A stretch of 64,000 nt of DNA from Actinoplanes sandaracinus (GCF_030009775.1 NZ_JASCTH010000027.1:94445-158444); one strand, 5' to 3'; positions 1 through 8,657 are shown, counted from the first letter of the stretch. Translations and numbers: made by a program. The notes: generated by a model not told the origin, from the letters alone.

Positions 1-1166
1 GCGACCCGCTCGTACGGGTGCAGTCGCTCGCCCAACCGCTTCCAGACCGCCGGATGCCGCCGCATGTCCTCGGCCGCCGCCACCGCGCCGCACGAGTCCA
101 GGTACTCCAGAACCGCCCGCCGCAGCGGCCGGGGCAGCGCCCGGACGCGGGTGACCGGCACGGTGACGGCCGGTTCGCCGGCCGGCCGCCACGCCATCCC
201 CGGTGCCCGGGATTCGTCCACGGCCTGCGGCAGGATCAACCCCGGATCCCCGCCCGAGTACGCCCAGAGCGTCCGGGCGACGTCCGTCGCGGTCTGCCAC
301 CGCAACCGGGCGGCGGAGACCAGTTCCGGATAATCGGCGGTGAGCGCGGTGGCGCGCAGCGCTCCGGCAATGATCAGCGCCAGCGTCTCGCGTGCGGGCA
401 CGACCTCCGGAAGCCAGTCGAGGCCGGCCGGCGCCGTGGCGGCGACCAGCACCTTGAGGTCGGCCCGGTCGGACTCGCCGAGCGCGCCGGGCCGGGCGAC
501 GAGTTCGTCCCGCAGCGCCACGGCGGCGCCCGTCGCGTCGGTCTCGAGGCCGGCCACCCGCATCGGCAGCGGTGGCGCCTCGACGGCGACCGACGTGCCC
601 TCGTCCGCCGCCGGTGCCGCGCTGCCGTCACCGCCGGCCCGCCGCGGGGGTCGCCGGACCAGCCCGGGTTCGACGACGGGGAGATAGGTGCAGTCCACGG
701 TCAGCCGGCGACCGCAGATCGGGCAGGCACTGAACCGCTCCGGCGGGAAACAGCTCGGGCAGACCAGATGGCCGCACGGGTCCAGGGGCGCGCCGCCCTG
801 CTCGCGGCCGCAAAGGACACACGGCGCGTCCGGCACCGCGAAGAGGTAGGTGAGCAGCCGCCGGACGTAGACGGCGTCGACATCGTGCGGGGTGTCGGGA
901 AAGGCCCGGTAGAGCGGCAGCATCGAGCGATCAGCGCCGACCAGCTCGTCGACGGTGGCCAGCAGCCAGTCGGCCCACCGGACCCGTACCGAGGAATGCA
1001 GCCGGGTGGCCGCGGCCCGAAGGTCGGCACTCAGCAGCCAGCCGCGCTCGGCCAGATCGGCCTCGAGCGCGGCCACCCAGGCGGCACCGTCGGCCGGTCC
1101 GGCTCCGTGCGCCGCGACCGCGACCTTGCCGGTACGGCGCAGCAACAGCACCGCCAGCGCATCCAT
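1..1166 (-). CDS. RING-type zinc-finger protein, MXAN_6230/SCO0854-like (C-terminus off window)
   Basis: The frame is open from ATG 1166 to the left edge, so about 388 residues are visible and the C-terminus is missing. A strong Shine-Dalgarno (GGGGGAGG, 7 nt before the ATG) fixes the start. The N-terminus (MDALAVLLLRRTGKVAVAAH) and a Cys/His cluster near residues 116-150 (CVLC, then DPCGHLVCPSCF, then CPIC) form a RING-like zinc knuckle. This arrangement matches the actinobacterial/myxobacterial MXAN_6230/SCO0854 family of RING-domain proteins, whose role is unknown. A ubiquitin-ligase activity should not be assumed in a bacterium. Third codon positions are nearly all G/C, supporting this strand over the long opposite-strand reading. 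Confidence 0.85.
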   Translation of the reverse strand, partial: MDALAVLLLRRTGKVAVAAHGAGPADGAAWVAALEADLAERGWLLSADLRAAATRLHSSVRVRWADWLLATVDELVGADRSMLPLYRAFPDTPHDVDAVYVRRLLTYLFAVPDAPCVLCGREQGGAPLDPCGHLVCPSCFPPERFSACPICGRRLTVDCTYLPVVEPGLVRRPPRRAGGDGSAAPAADEGTSVAVEAPPLPMRVAGLETDATGAAVALRDELVARPGALGESDRADLKVLVAATAPAGLDWLPEVVPARETLALIIAGALRATALTADYPELVSAARLRWQTATDVARTLWAYSGGDPGLILPQAVDESRAPGMAWRPAGEPAVTVPVTRVRALPRPLRRAVLEYLDSCGAVAAAEDMRRHPAVWKRLGERLHPYERV

Positions 1167-1346
1167 GCTGCGACCTCCCCCGTGACATGCGTAAGCGGTG
1201 GGCGGAGAGTCGTGACGCTAAATTCGTCGGAGGAAGGTGAGAAGGAAGCATCGCGGGGAGCCGCCCACCGCTGCGGTTGATCATACGAAGCGGCCGCCGC
1301 TACCTCATCCGATTTTCCGCCGGGAGCGGGGCAGGTGTCCGCGGCC

Positions 1347-1448
1347 TCACTCCAGCGTGCCGATCGAGACCACCACATCTCCGTTGCCGGAGTAGTCCCA
1401 GACGACGGGCCCGTCGTCGTGAGACAGCCTCGCTTCGGCCCAGTGCAC
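1347..1448 (-). pseudogene. Short gene tail, unknown family
   Basis: A 33-codon stretch from a possible GTG at 1448 reads like real protein (ending WDYSGNGDVVVSIGTLE) and has coding-like third positions, but upstream in the same frame the sequence is not protein-like and a stop follows soon. There is no good ribosome-binding site. It is most easily read as the tail of a decayed gene; a genuine 33-residue peptide is the alternative. The family is not recognised. The rest of 1167-1632 shows nothing else I can support. Confidence 0.3.
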
Positions 1449-1632
1449 CGTCCCACGACGACGAACCGGTCGTGCTGCTGCGACTATGTCACTCAGTCAG
1501 CGTGAGGAACATCGTTCGCGAGAGATGTCTTTTCGGAAGACAACGCGCTGCCGCCACCACTCGCACGGCAGGCACGTCCGACACGGATCCGTCATGAGGC
1601 GGACTGGCCGTCGCGGAGGTTGAACGACAAGC

Positions 1633-2247
1633 TCAGCGCTGCTGCCAGCGCCAGTTGAGCTCGCCCTCGGCCGGCGGCGAGCCGAGGGGCTCGCCGTGAG
1701 CCTGGAAGCCGTCGAGCAGCACGGCGAGGTAGCGGCGACGTAGTTGTCGCGTGCGGCCGGGATCGGGCAGGCGCACCGCGGCGCACATCTCCAGCACCAT
1801 CGTGATGTCGGCCGCGGTGACGCCCGGGCGCAGGTGGGGCCGAACCCGGTCGAACAGCGCGGTGGCCCGCCCGGAGGCCGCGACGGCGTCGGCGTGCATC
1901 TGCTCGCTGGGGGTGAAGGTCCCGGCCAGGTGCACGGTCAGCGAGTGCACGTCGGCGTCGACCACGGCCCGGAGGAACGTCGTGAACGCGGTCCAGTCGT
2001 CGGGGTGGCGCGCGGCGTCCTCGGCCTCGGCGATGAACTGGCGCAGCCCGTCATGGCACAGGGTGCGCAGCAGGTCCTCCTTACCGGGGTAGCGGCGGTA
2101 GAGGGCGCTGATCCCGACACCGGCGCGTTCGGCGACGGCCGCGATGGGCGCCTTCGGGTCGGCCAGGAACACCTCCCGCGCGGCGGCCAGGATCGTTTCG
2201 TCGTTACGCGCGGCCTGTCGCCGCCGGCCCGCTGAGGAGCTTGTCAT
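1633..2247 (-). CDS. TetR/AcrR-family transcriptional repressor
   Basis: A 204-residue protein with the TetR-type helix-turn-helix at residues ~15-60 (ETILAAAREVF, VAERAGVGISALYRRYPGKEDLL) and a ligand-binding C-terminal half of normal length. It is divergent from the epoxide-hydrolase-like gene at 2334, with only 86 bp between the starts. A perfect 20-bp palindrome at 2266-2285 and a related half-symmetric site at 2298-2314 lie in that gap, so it very probably represses itself and its neighbour. The inducer is unknown. Confidence 0.9.
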   Translation of the reverse strand: MTSSSAGRRRQAARNDETILAAAREVFLADPKAPIAAVAERAGVGISALYRRYPGKEDLLRTLCHDGLRQFIAEAEDAARHPDDWTAFTTFLRAVVDADVHSLTVHLAGTFTPSEQMHADAVAASGRATALFDRVRPHLRPGVTAADITMVLEMCAAVRLPDPGRTRQLRRRYLAVLLDGFQAHGEPLGSPPAEGELNWRWQQR

Positions 2248-2265
2248 GTCCTCGACTCTAGCACT

Positions 2266-2285
2266 AGAACGGAACGTTCCGTTCT
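2266..2285. promoter_or_regulatory. Palindromic operator of the divergent TetR regulator
   Basis: AGAACGGAACGTTCCGTTCT is a perfect 20-bp inverted repeat between the divergent TetR (start 2247) and hydrolase-like (start 2334) genes. Its size and position are typical of TetR-family operators. Confidence 0.8.
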
Positions 2286-2297
2286 GCTATGGTGAAA

Positions 2298-2314
2298 CGG
2301 AACGAAACATTCCG
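2298..2314. promoter_or_regulatory. Second, imperfect operator-like site
   Basis: CGGAACGAAACATTCCG repeats the half-sites of the palindrome at 2266-2285 (CGGAACG / CATTCCG) with one mismatch between arms. Two adjacent sites suggest cooperative binding or separate control of the two divergent promoters. The site lies upstream of the chosen GTG start at 2334 and would be coding if the upstream ATG at 2289 were used, which argues for the GTG. Confidence 0.5.
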
Positions 2315-2333
2315 CTCGGTTGAGGAGCAGCCC

Positions 2334-3455
2334 GTGAGCCAGATCCGCCCCTTCCGCATCGACATCGCGCAGACGGACCTCGACGACCTGGCCCAGCGGC
2401 TGCGGCGCACCCGCTGGGGTGCGGAGATCCCCGGTCAGGGCTGGGCCCGCGGCGTCCCGGTGGACTACCTGCGACAGCTCACCGCCTACTGGGCGGAGGA
2501 GTTCGACTGGCGCGCCGCCGAGGAGCGCCTCAACGCCCTGCCGCAGTTCCTCACCGAGGTCGACGGCCAGACGCTGCATTTCGCCCACGTCCGTTCGGCC
2601 AACCCCGACGCCGTCCCGCTGCTGATCGCCCACGACTGGCCCGGCTCGTTCGCGCTCTACCTGCCCGTGATCGACGCCCTGGCCGCCGACTTCCACGTCG
2701 TGCTCGCCAGCACCCCCGGTGTCGGCTTCTCCGGCCCGCTGACCAGCGCCGGCTGGAACACCGGCAGGATCGCCGCCGCCTTCACCGAGATCATGGACCG
2801 GCTCGGCTACCCCCGTTACGGGGTGCAGGGCACCGGCGGCGGCGCCGCCATCGCCGTGGAGATGGGCCGCCAGGCCCCTGACCGCGTCATCGGCACCCAC
2901 GTCAACGGCCACATCACGTTTCCCTCCGACGACCCGGCCGACTTCGCCGACCTCACTACGGCCGAGCAGCAGCGCCTGCAGCGGTTGCAGGAGTTCCGCG
3001 ACGACAAGATGGGCTTCGTCGCCATCCAGTCCACCCGCCCGCAGACCCTCGCCCACGGCCTGACCGACAGCCCCGTCGGCCAGCTCGCCTGGATCATCGA
3101 GAAGTTCCAGGAGTGGACCGACCCGGCCGCCGCGCTGCCCGACGACGCCGTCGACCGCGACCTGCTGCTCACCAACGTCAGCCTCTACTGGTTCACCGGC
3201 ACCGCCGGCTCCTCGGCCCACCTCTACTACGAGTCCGCCCACGACATGAACGCGTGGACTCCCAAGGAGAAGTCCACCGTGCCCCTGGGCGTCGCCCTCG
3301 GCGTCACCGACATCACCATCCGCCGCTACGCCGAACGCGACGCCCCCGTCACCCACTGGACCGAACTCGACCGTGGCGGCAACTTCCTGCCCGCCGAGCG
3401 GCCCGACCTGTTCGCCGCCGACATCCGGGCCTTCTTCGAGTCCCACCGCGGCTGA
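2334..3455 (+). CDS. Epoxide-hydrolase-family alpha/beta-hydrolase, catalytic residues replaced
   Basis: A 373-residue protein with the epoxide-hydrolase N-terminal region (residues ~3-110) and alpha/beta-hydrolase core. GTG 2334 is preceded by GAGGAG at good spacing; an in-frame ATG at 2289 lies inside the operator region. The oxyanion-hole motif, usually HGWPGS, is HDWPGS (100-105). The nucleophile motif, usually GGDWG, reads GTGGG (166-170), so the nucleophilic Asp is Gly. The C-terminal catalytic His motif, usually GGHF, reads GGNF with Asn at 350. Classic epoxide hydrolysis is therefore unlikely. It may be a binding protein or do other chemistry. Regulation by the divergent TetR is inferred from the operator. 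Confidence 0.85.
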   Translation: MSQIRPFRIDIAQTDLDDLAQRLRRTRWGAEIPGQGWARGVPVDYLRQLTAYWAEEFDWRAAEERLNALPQFLTEVDGQTLHFAHVRSANPDAVPLLIAHDWPGSFALYLPVIDALAADFHVVLASTPGVGFSGPLTSAGWNTGRIAAAFTEIMDRLGYPRYGVQGTGGGAAIAVEMGRQAPDRVIGTHVNGHITFPSDDPADFADLTTAEQQRLQRLQEFRDDKMGFVAIQSTRPQTLAHGLTDSPVGQLAWIIEKFQEWTDPAAALPDDAVDRDLLLTNVSLYWFTGTAGSSAHLYYESAHDMNAWTPKEKSTVPLGVALGVTDITIRRYAERDAPVTHWTELDRGGNFLPAERPDLFAADIRAFFESHRG

Positions 3456-3466
3456 CCCCGCCGCGC

Positions 3467-3508
3467 GACGGCTTCCGGCCGGTCGGCACGCGCCGGCCGG
3501 CCGCCGTC
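3467..3508. terminator. Likely bidirectional terminator between convergent genes
   Basis: Nested inverted repeat: GACGGC at 3467-3472 pairs with GCCGTC at 3503-3508, and inside it GGCCGG pairs with CCGGCC. It lies between the convergent hydrolase-like (ends 3455) and DUF6882-like (ends 3542) genes. There is no T run, which is usual in such GC-rich genomes. Confidence 0.55.
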
Positions 3509-3541
3509 AGGCGGCAAAGGCGAGGTGGGGCGCGGGCCCGG

Positions 3542-4207
3542 TCAGCGGGGCTGCACCGACCCGGTGAGGTTGCTGACGCGGCCCAGGTGGTCGAAGGCGA
3601 CCTGCATCTGCGAGCCGTCGGGGTGCCGGCCGACCACGCCGGCAGGGCTGTCGTCGACCCGCCAGCCCTGCTGGCGCAGGAACGACACGACGACCGTGCG
3701 GTGGTCGGCCGTGAAGGCCTGCAGCACCTGCCCGAGGACGGTGAAGGCCTTCTCCGGCGTGACGGCGCCCTGCACCCGGGACGGGAGGTTCTCCAGGTGG
3801 AAGAAGATCGCGCCGCCGTTGTAGGTGCCCCGGTAGTAGGGGCGGCCGGTCAGGCCGGAGGCGACCAGCGCCAGCCGGTGGCCGTCGACGTGGTCGAGCC
3901 GCAGCGACGGCTCGGCCAGTTCACGCGGGCCCTCGCTGCGGCCGTGTTCGCGCAGCCAGCCGGCCAGTTGCAGCAGGGTCGGATCGATGTTGGCGGCGCT
4001 GTTGGCCCAGGCCCACAGCCACGTGCGGTCGGCGTGACTCTCCGTGCCGAGCAATTGCACGGGGTAGCGCAGGTCGTCGCCGAACGTGACCAGGCCGGTG
4101 TTCAGGTCGAGCTGCCAGCCGCGGTCGCCGAGCATGTCGGCGAGCGCCATCTGGCGCGCCATGCCGGTGGCGACATGCTGAGCGAACAGGTCATCGAACG
4201 TGGACAC
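3542..4207 (-). CDS. DUF6882-like conserved protein
   Basis: A 221-residue cytoplasmic protein with no signal peptide or membrane segment. Motifs such as FGDDLRYPVQLLGTES and RTWLWAWAN match the actinobacterial family annotated DUF6882 as I remember it; no function is known. ATG 4207 gives a natural N-terminus (MSTFDDLFAQHVA). It is convergent with the hydrolase-like gene and separated from it by a hairpin. It follows the TAP-like remnant gene on the same strand with a 91-bp gap, so it may have its own promoter. Confidence 0.75.
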   Translation of the reverse strand: MSTFDDLFAQHVATGMARQMALADMLGDRGWQLDLNTGLVTFGDDLRYPVQLLGTESHADRTWLWAWANSAANIDPTLLQLAGWLREHGRSEGPRELAEPSLRLDHVDGHRLALVASGLTGRPYYRGTYNGGAIFFHLENLPSRVQGAVTPEKAFTVLGQVLQAFTADHRTVVVSFLRQQGWRVDDSPAGVVGRHPDGSQMQVAFDHLGRVSNLTGSVQPR

Positions 4208-4298
4208 GGACCGGCCTTTCGATCAAGGGAGCCGGTGCAGTGTGACACGCCTGTGTGCCGGCGCCGACCCCGCGGGTCGGCGCCGGCGCGGCCGGATC

Positions 4299-4718
4299 TC
4301 AGACAGCGGGGAAGGGAGCGCGGTCCTGAGCGCAGCGGGTGCCCGCCGGCGGGACGTCGCCGTTCAGCAGATACCGCGTATACCAGCTGGTGACACACGC
4401 GCTGTGGTTGCTGACGTGCCCGAACCCGTCGAGCGTCAGCAACCGTGCGTTACCGAGCTGCCGGGTCATCCGGACCGCGAGGTCGTACCTGGTCGCCGGG
4501 TCGTAGGTGGGGTTCACGACCAGGATCGTCTGCGCGGTGCGGCGGTTCCACGGGCCGTCGTACGCCTCGCTGATCCTGGGCCAGTCGGCGCAGCCGACCT
4601 CGCTGAAGGCTTCGGACCGGCCGAAGGTCGGATGCGCCTTCTCGAAGGCCGAGGGTACGGCGACGACGGCGGCGGTGAGGGCGAGAGCGGCGGCCGCACG
4701 TGTGGCGAGTCGGCGCAT
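4299..4718 (-). CDS. Signal peptide joined directly to a TAP-type C-terminal domain (internally deleted peptidase)
   Basis: A 139-residue protein starting at ATG 4718 after GGAAGGAG. Residues 1-~24 (MRRLATRAAAALALTAAVVAV) form a signal peptide. From about residue 36 it matches the C-terminal domain of secreted tripeptidyl-aminopeptidase-type alpha/beta hydrolases (CADWPR, ILVVNPTYDPATRY, LDGFGHVSN, SACVTSWYTRYLLNGDVPPAGT). Whole enzymes are around 450-500 residues, so the domain carrying the nucleophilic Ser has been lost in frame. The Asp and His of the triad region remain. It could be a relic or a secreted binding domain. Confidence 0.65.
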   Translation of the reverse strand: MRRLATRAAAALALTAAVVAVPSAFEKAHPTFGRSEAFSEVGCADWPRISEAYDGPWNRRTAQTILVVNPTYDPATRYDLAVRMTRQLGNARLLTLDGFGHVSNHSACVTSWYTRYLLNGDVPPAGTRCAQDRAPFPAV

Positions 4719-4766
4719 GGACACTCCTTCCGGTGGGAAGCAGGACCCGTGCATGCTCTTACATAT

Positions 4767-5726
4767 CTACATGCGTCGTTGCGTCATGGCGGCCAGGTCG
4801 TCGCCGAGCGGGGTGCGCTCGTAGTAGACGGTCCGCCCACTGCGCCGGCCGACGACCACACCGGCCTCGCGGAGCGCGGCGAGATGCCCCGACACGGTGC
4901 CGAGCGACACCCCGAGCAGCACCGCGAGCTGCGACGGCGTGGCCGGTGCCCGCAGCTGTGCGAGGATCCGCGCCCGTCCCGCGCCGATCAGCCGGCCGAC
5001 CCCGCCCGGTACGATCCGCGGCTGGTCCAGGGCGCCCCGCGCCGGGTAGACGAGCGCTATCCGCGACCCGTCCTCGCACGTCCACTGGCCGACGGTCCCG
5101 GTGTGCGGCACCAAAACCAGCCCTTCGGCGCCGACGATCCGGTCCTCGTGGCCCTGCGCCGAGAACCGGATCGCGTCGGGCCCGGCCCACCGGACCTTGC
5201 CCACCCCGTCGATGGCGTGCCGCCACCCGCTGAGCGCGAGCACCCCGGCCCGGTGCCGGATGTCGCGTTCCATCACCGCCCGCCGCCGGGCCCAGTCCGG
5301 CTCGACGAATCGTTCCCAGCCCCGGGCGAAGACGTCGGCCACACGACCGGCGACACCGTCGGTCTCCACCCAGCCGGTGTGATCGGTCTTCCACGCGAAC
5401 CGCACCGACTCCGCCACGGTCGCCCTTGCCCGCGCGTCGGTGAACCCCCGCATCACGGCCAGCTCGTCGGCGAGGCGCGTCGACATCGACGCGGGCGGGA
5501 TCGCCACGAAGTCCGGCAGGTACTTCGTCGCCGACACCAGCCGCAGCAGGCCCGCCGCGAACGGATCACCGTCCAGCCACCGGGCCAGAGCCGCCGCGTC
5601 CGCCCCCGGCCGTCCGCCGTCGATCTCCAGCCGCAGGACGATCAGCCGGCTCAGCGTCTCCGCCAACGGCGAGAGCGCGAACCGGCTGGCCCGCAGGGCC
5701 TCAGGTCCGAGACGGATCAGCGTCAT
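4767..5726 (-). CDS. ArsR-like winged-helix regulator with DUF5937-like N-terminal region
   Basis: A 319-residue protein. The C-terminal ~80 residues are an ArsR-type winged helix (LRAPATPSQLAVLLGVSLGTVSGHLAALREAGVVVGRRSGRTVYYERT). The long N-terminal region resembles actinobacterial regulators annotated DUF5937 and probably senses a ligand. ATG 5726 has AAGG upstream and lies just downstream of a perfect inverted repeat (5735-5754). A longer N-terminus would have to be read through that site. It is divergent from an MFS exporter at 5794, so it probably represses both. Confidence 0.8.
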   Translation of the reverse strand: MTLIRLGPEALRASRFALSPLAETLSRLIVLRLEIDGGRPGADAAALARWLDGDPFAAGLLRLVSATKYLPDFVAIPPASMSTRLADELAVMRGFTDARARATVAESVRFAWKTDHTGWVETDGVAGRVADVFARGWERFVEPDWARRRAVMERDIRHRAGVLALSGWRHAIDGVGKVRWAGPDAIRFSAQGHEDRIVGAEGLVLVPHTGTVGQWTCEDGSRIALVYPARGALDQPRIVPGGVGRLIGAGRARILAQLRAPATPSQLAVLLGVSLGTVSGHLAALREAGVVVGRRSGRTVYYERTPLGDDLAAMTQRRM

Positions 5727-5734
5727 CCGCTGAC

Positions 5735-5754
5735 CTTGCGGCATCCGCCGCAAG
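5735..5754. promoter_or_regulatory. Inverted repeat, likely operator for the ArsR-like regulator
   Basis: CTTGCGGC-atcc-GCCGCAAG, perfect 8-bp arms, lies 9 bp upstream of the regulator ATG and 40 bp before the divergent MFS gene. Position suggests autorepression and control of the exporter. Confidence 0.5.
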
Positions 5755-5793
5755 ATTTCAAACCCGTGCGGTGTACGCCCGAAGCTGACGACC

Positions 5794-7002
5794 ATGACCA
5801 CCACTTCGTCCCCCACTCCCGTCCGCGTCCTGCTCCGCGGACGGTTCGGCTGGTTCTTCGCGGGACGCACGATCGACCTGTTCGGCAGCTCGATGACCAC
5901 GGTCGCGCTGTCCCTGGCCGTACTCCAGACCTCCGGGAACGCCACCGACCTGGGCATCGTGCTGGCGGCGAACATGCTGCCCATGCTCGTGCTGCTGCTC
6001 GCCGGAGGAGTCCTCGCCGACCGGTTCAGCCGCCGCCTGCTGCTGATCGCCGCCAACCTCGTCAGCGGCGCGGCCATCGCGGCGGTCGCGGTCATCCTGC
6101 TGACCGGCCGCTACCACCTCGGCACCGTCGCGGCGCTGTCCCTGCTGACCGGGGCCGTCGGCGCCTTCGCCGCACCGGCGCTGCGCGGCATCGTCCCGGA
6201 GCTCGTCGCCGACGATGACCTGCAGCGAGCCAACGCCCTGCTGTCCGGAAGCGGTCACGCCGTCCGCATCATCGCGCCGACCGTCGCGGCGCTGCTCACC
6301 GCCACGGCCGGCGGCGGCTGGGCCCTCGCCGTCGACGCGTGCACCTATCTGGTGGCGGCGCTCCTGTTCCGGCGGCTCCCGGCGGGGAGCCGCACGCCCG
6401 CCGCCACGCGGGCGCTGCCGGACGGGCTCGCGGCCGGCTGGCGGGTGTTCCGGTCGCTGCGCTGGGTCGTACTGACCAGCCTGTCCTTCGCCGTGATCAA
6501 CGCCGTCAACGTCGGCCCGTGGAACATCCTCGGCCCGCTGCTCGTCACCGACCACGACGGCGCGCTCGGCTGGGGCGCGGTGCTGTCGATCCGGGCGGCC
6601 GGCCTGCTGCTGATGAGCGTGCTCGCGGTCCGGCTGGTGCTGCGCCGCCCGCTGCGCACCGGGCGGCTGCTCGGCGTCCTCCCCGCGCTGCCGCTGCTGG
6701 CCCTCGGGCTGTCCGGAGACATGTGGATCGTCGCGGTGGCGGCGTTCGTGGGCGGCCTCGGGTTCACCGTCTCGGCGATCACCTGGGACACCGCCCTGCA
6801 GTCCCGCGTGCCACGCGAGGCGCTGTCCCGGGTGTCGGCCTTCGACGACCTGTTCTCGTACGCCGCGATCCCGCTCTCGCAGCTCGCCGCCGGACCGCTC
6901 GCGGCGGCGATCGGCGCCCACCGCCTCGCCCTGCTGTGCGGCCTCGTCTATGCCGTGGCGGCGCTGGCGCCGCTGGCCAGCCGCGAGGTCCGCCGGGCCT
7001 AG
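5794..7002 (+). CDS. Major facilitator superfamily exporter (DHA3-like)
   Basis: A 402-residue integral membrane protein with about 12 hydrophobic segments. The loop motif ADRFSRRLLLIAANLVSG after TM2 is the MFS motif A. The pattern of short loops and a long cytoplasmic central segment fits DHA3-type drug or siderophore exporters. Substrate cannot be read from sequence. It is divergent from the ArsR-like regulator with an inverted repeat between them, so it is probably induced by its substrate. Confidence 0.88.
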   Translation: MTTTSSPTPVRVLLRGRFGWFFAGRTIDLFGSSMTTVALSLAVLQTSGNATDLGIVLAANMLPMLVLLLAGGVLADRFSRRLLLIAANLVSGAAIAAVAVILLTGRYHLGTVAALSLLTGAVGAFAAPALRGIVPELVADDDLQRANALLSGSGHAVRIIAPTVAALLTATAGGGWALAVDACTYLVAALLFRRLPAGSRTPAATRALPDGLAAGWRVFRSLRWVVLTSLSFAVINAVNVGPWNILGPLLVTDHDGALGWGAVLSIRAAGLLLMSVLAVRLVLRRPLRTGRLLGVLPALPLLALGLSGDMWIVAVAAFVGGLGFTVSAITWDTALQSRVPREALSRVSAFDDLFSYAAIPLSQLAAGPLAAAIGAHRLALLCGLVYAVAALAPLASREVRRA

Positions 7003-7166
7003 ACGTCCCGGGGGGCCCACCGCGGCCGCGGTGCGCCGCCCGGGGCCGGACCGCCGCCGCGGCGGTCACCCAGGCTTCCGCCGATGTCGAGCGCCCGGCT
7101 CCGGCGCGGGTCGCCCCGCAACGCCGGTCTGGGGAACCAGAGCGGCCACCGGGGAGTCGAAACGAC

Positions 7167-7646
7167 ATGAATCCCACGCGTCTGATGGTGCTCGCCGTCC
7201 TGCTCGCACTGGCCGGATGCGACGGCGCGGCCGGCTCCGGCGGCCCGCAGCCGCGATATCTCAACCCGGCCGGCTCATGTCCCGGCGTCGACGCCTCCGC
7301 CGAGCGTCTGGCGGATCAGCCGTTGCCCGGGGACTTCCGCCCGGTCTCCGTCGTCCTCTGCGACCTCCAGCCGGAGGCGTTGGCCTCCCGCGCGGGAGGC
7401 ACGATTCGGCCACCGGCCGTCCGGCGTTCCATCGGCCCCTTCGACGATCTGGTGCGAGCGCTGCGGGGGCCGCTGCCCGAGCCGCCGCGCGGGGAGTTCG
7501 CGTGCCCGGCGATGCTGCAGGCCCCGATGCTTCTGGCTTTGACCGACGCGTCGGGCCGCACCGTGCTGCCGGCCATCCCGGCCACCGAATGCGGCTTCCG
7601 CACGCCGGCCGTGGACTCGGCCGTTCGGGCGCTGTCCTGGGAGTGA
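7167..7646 (+). CDS. Putative lipoprotein
   Basis: A 159-residue protein with a type II signal peptide (MNPTRLMVLAVLLALAGC); the lipobox LAGC places the acylated Cys at residue 18. The mature part contains five further Cys and no motif I recognise. ATG 7167 follows GGGGAG. It stands 164 bp after the MFS gene, so co-transcription is possible but not shown. Confidence 0.75.
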   Translation: MNPTRLMVLAVLLALAGCDGAAGSGGPQPRYLNPAGSCPGVDASAERLADQPLPGDFRPVSVVLCDLQPEALASRAGGTIRPPAVRRSIGPFDDLVRALRGPLPEPPRGEFACPAMLQAPMLLALTDASGRTVLPAIPATECGFRTPAVDSAVRALSWE

Positions 7647-7750
7647 GCTTCCGATCCGGCGTCACCCCTCCGCCGTGCCGCGAACGCTGGTGATGTGAAG
7701 AGATCCACTTCGCTCTTGCGGGCGGCATCGCCGCCGGGTTGGCTCGGGGC

Positions 7751-8485
7751 ATGGCGCTCATCGCGTACGACGAAGCCGACGCCGCCGCGTTCGAGGCGAC
7801 CCGTCATCTGGGCGACGACGCGCTCGGCGCGTGGCGCGAGGCGATCACCCGATACCTGGATCCGCAGCCCGGTATGTGCCTGCTCGACCTCGGCTGCGGC
7901 ACCGGAAGCTGGTCACAGGCGTTCCGTACGTGGTGGCCCGCCACCGACGTGCTCGCCGTCGAACCGTCCGCCGCGATGCGGGAGCGCGCCCTGTTCGAGC
8001 CGGTCCTCTGTGGTGACGCCGCCGATATTCCGGCCGAAGACGAGAGCATCGACGCGGTCTGGGTCTCCACGGTCATCCACCATGTTCCCGACCTGGCGGC
8101 CGCCGCCCGGGAGATCCGCCGCGTCCTGAAACCCGGTGGCCCGGTCCTGATCCGTTCCGCGTTCCCGGGCCGGCACGAGGGCATCACCCTGTGCCGCTTC
8201 TGGCCCGAGGTGATCACCGCGCTGAACGACAGGTACCCGACCGTGGCCGCCGTCGAGGCCGCGTTCGCCGCCTCGGGCTTCACCACCGCCGGGCTCGAAC
8301 CGGTCGCGCAGGTCTCCGCGTCATCGCTGCAGGAAGCCGCCACCGGCCTGCGCCGCGAGGCGCACACTCTGCTGCAGTTGATCAGCGATGACGCGTACGC
8401 GCAAGGTGTCGAGCGACTCCACGCGGCCGCGCGGACCGCGACCGGCCCATCGATCGATGTCCTCGATCTGCTGGTGCTTCGTTGA
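7751..8485 (+). CDS. Class I SAM-dependent methyltransferase
   Basis: A 244-residue protein with the Rossmann SAM-binding motif LLDLGCGTGSW (residues ~43-53), acidic motif II (VLAVEPS) and motif IV region (ESIDAVWVSTVIHHVPDL), followed by RRVLKPGG. This is a methyltransf_11/25-type fold. The substrate is unknown. ATG 7751 is chosen; a TTG four codons earlier is possible. It stands alone between a lipoprotein gene and a small ORF. Confidence 0.85.
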   Translation: MALIAYDEADAAAFEATRHLGDDALGAWREAITRYLDPQPGMCLLDLGCGTGSWSQAFRTWWPATDVLAVEPSAAMRERALFEPVLCGDAADIPAEDESIDAVWVSTVIHHVPDLAAAAREIRRVLKPGGPVLIRSAFPGRHEGITLCRFWPEVITALNDRYPTVAAVEAAFAASGFTTAGLEPVAQVSASSLQEAATGLRREAHTLLQLISDDAYAQGVERLHAAARTATGPSIDVLDLLVLR

Positions 8486-8657
8486 CAGTCCCCCCGGCCG
8501 TGATCGTCAAGCCTCTTCACGGGCGCACCGATGTAGCCGCTTCGTGGCTGCCTTGGTCTAACCTGCGAGTCATGGTTGGCACCTCCCACGCGGGAATGAG
8601 CGCCGCGTTCCACCCCCTCTAGGTGGCCGCATCTCGCGGCCCCGAAGGGGGTCGACC

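Noticed and set aside
18..1280. 420-codon open frame on the plus strand
   Set aside because: Rich in Arg, Gly and Pro with no family motif, and its third positions are not G/C-biased like the minus-strand RING protein. It is a shadow frame.
2244..3446. 400-codon minus-strand frame opposite the hydrolase-like gene
   Set aside because: Low-complexity Val/Gly/Asp composition; it is the antisense shadow of a well-supported gene.
4200..6218. 672-codon plus-strand frame
   Set aside because: Spans three real minus-strand genes and the start of the MFS gene; Arg/Pro-rich with no motif.
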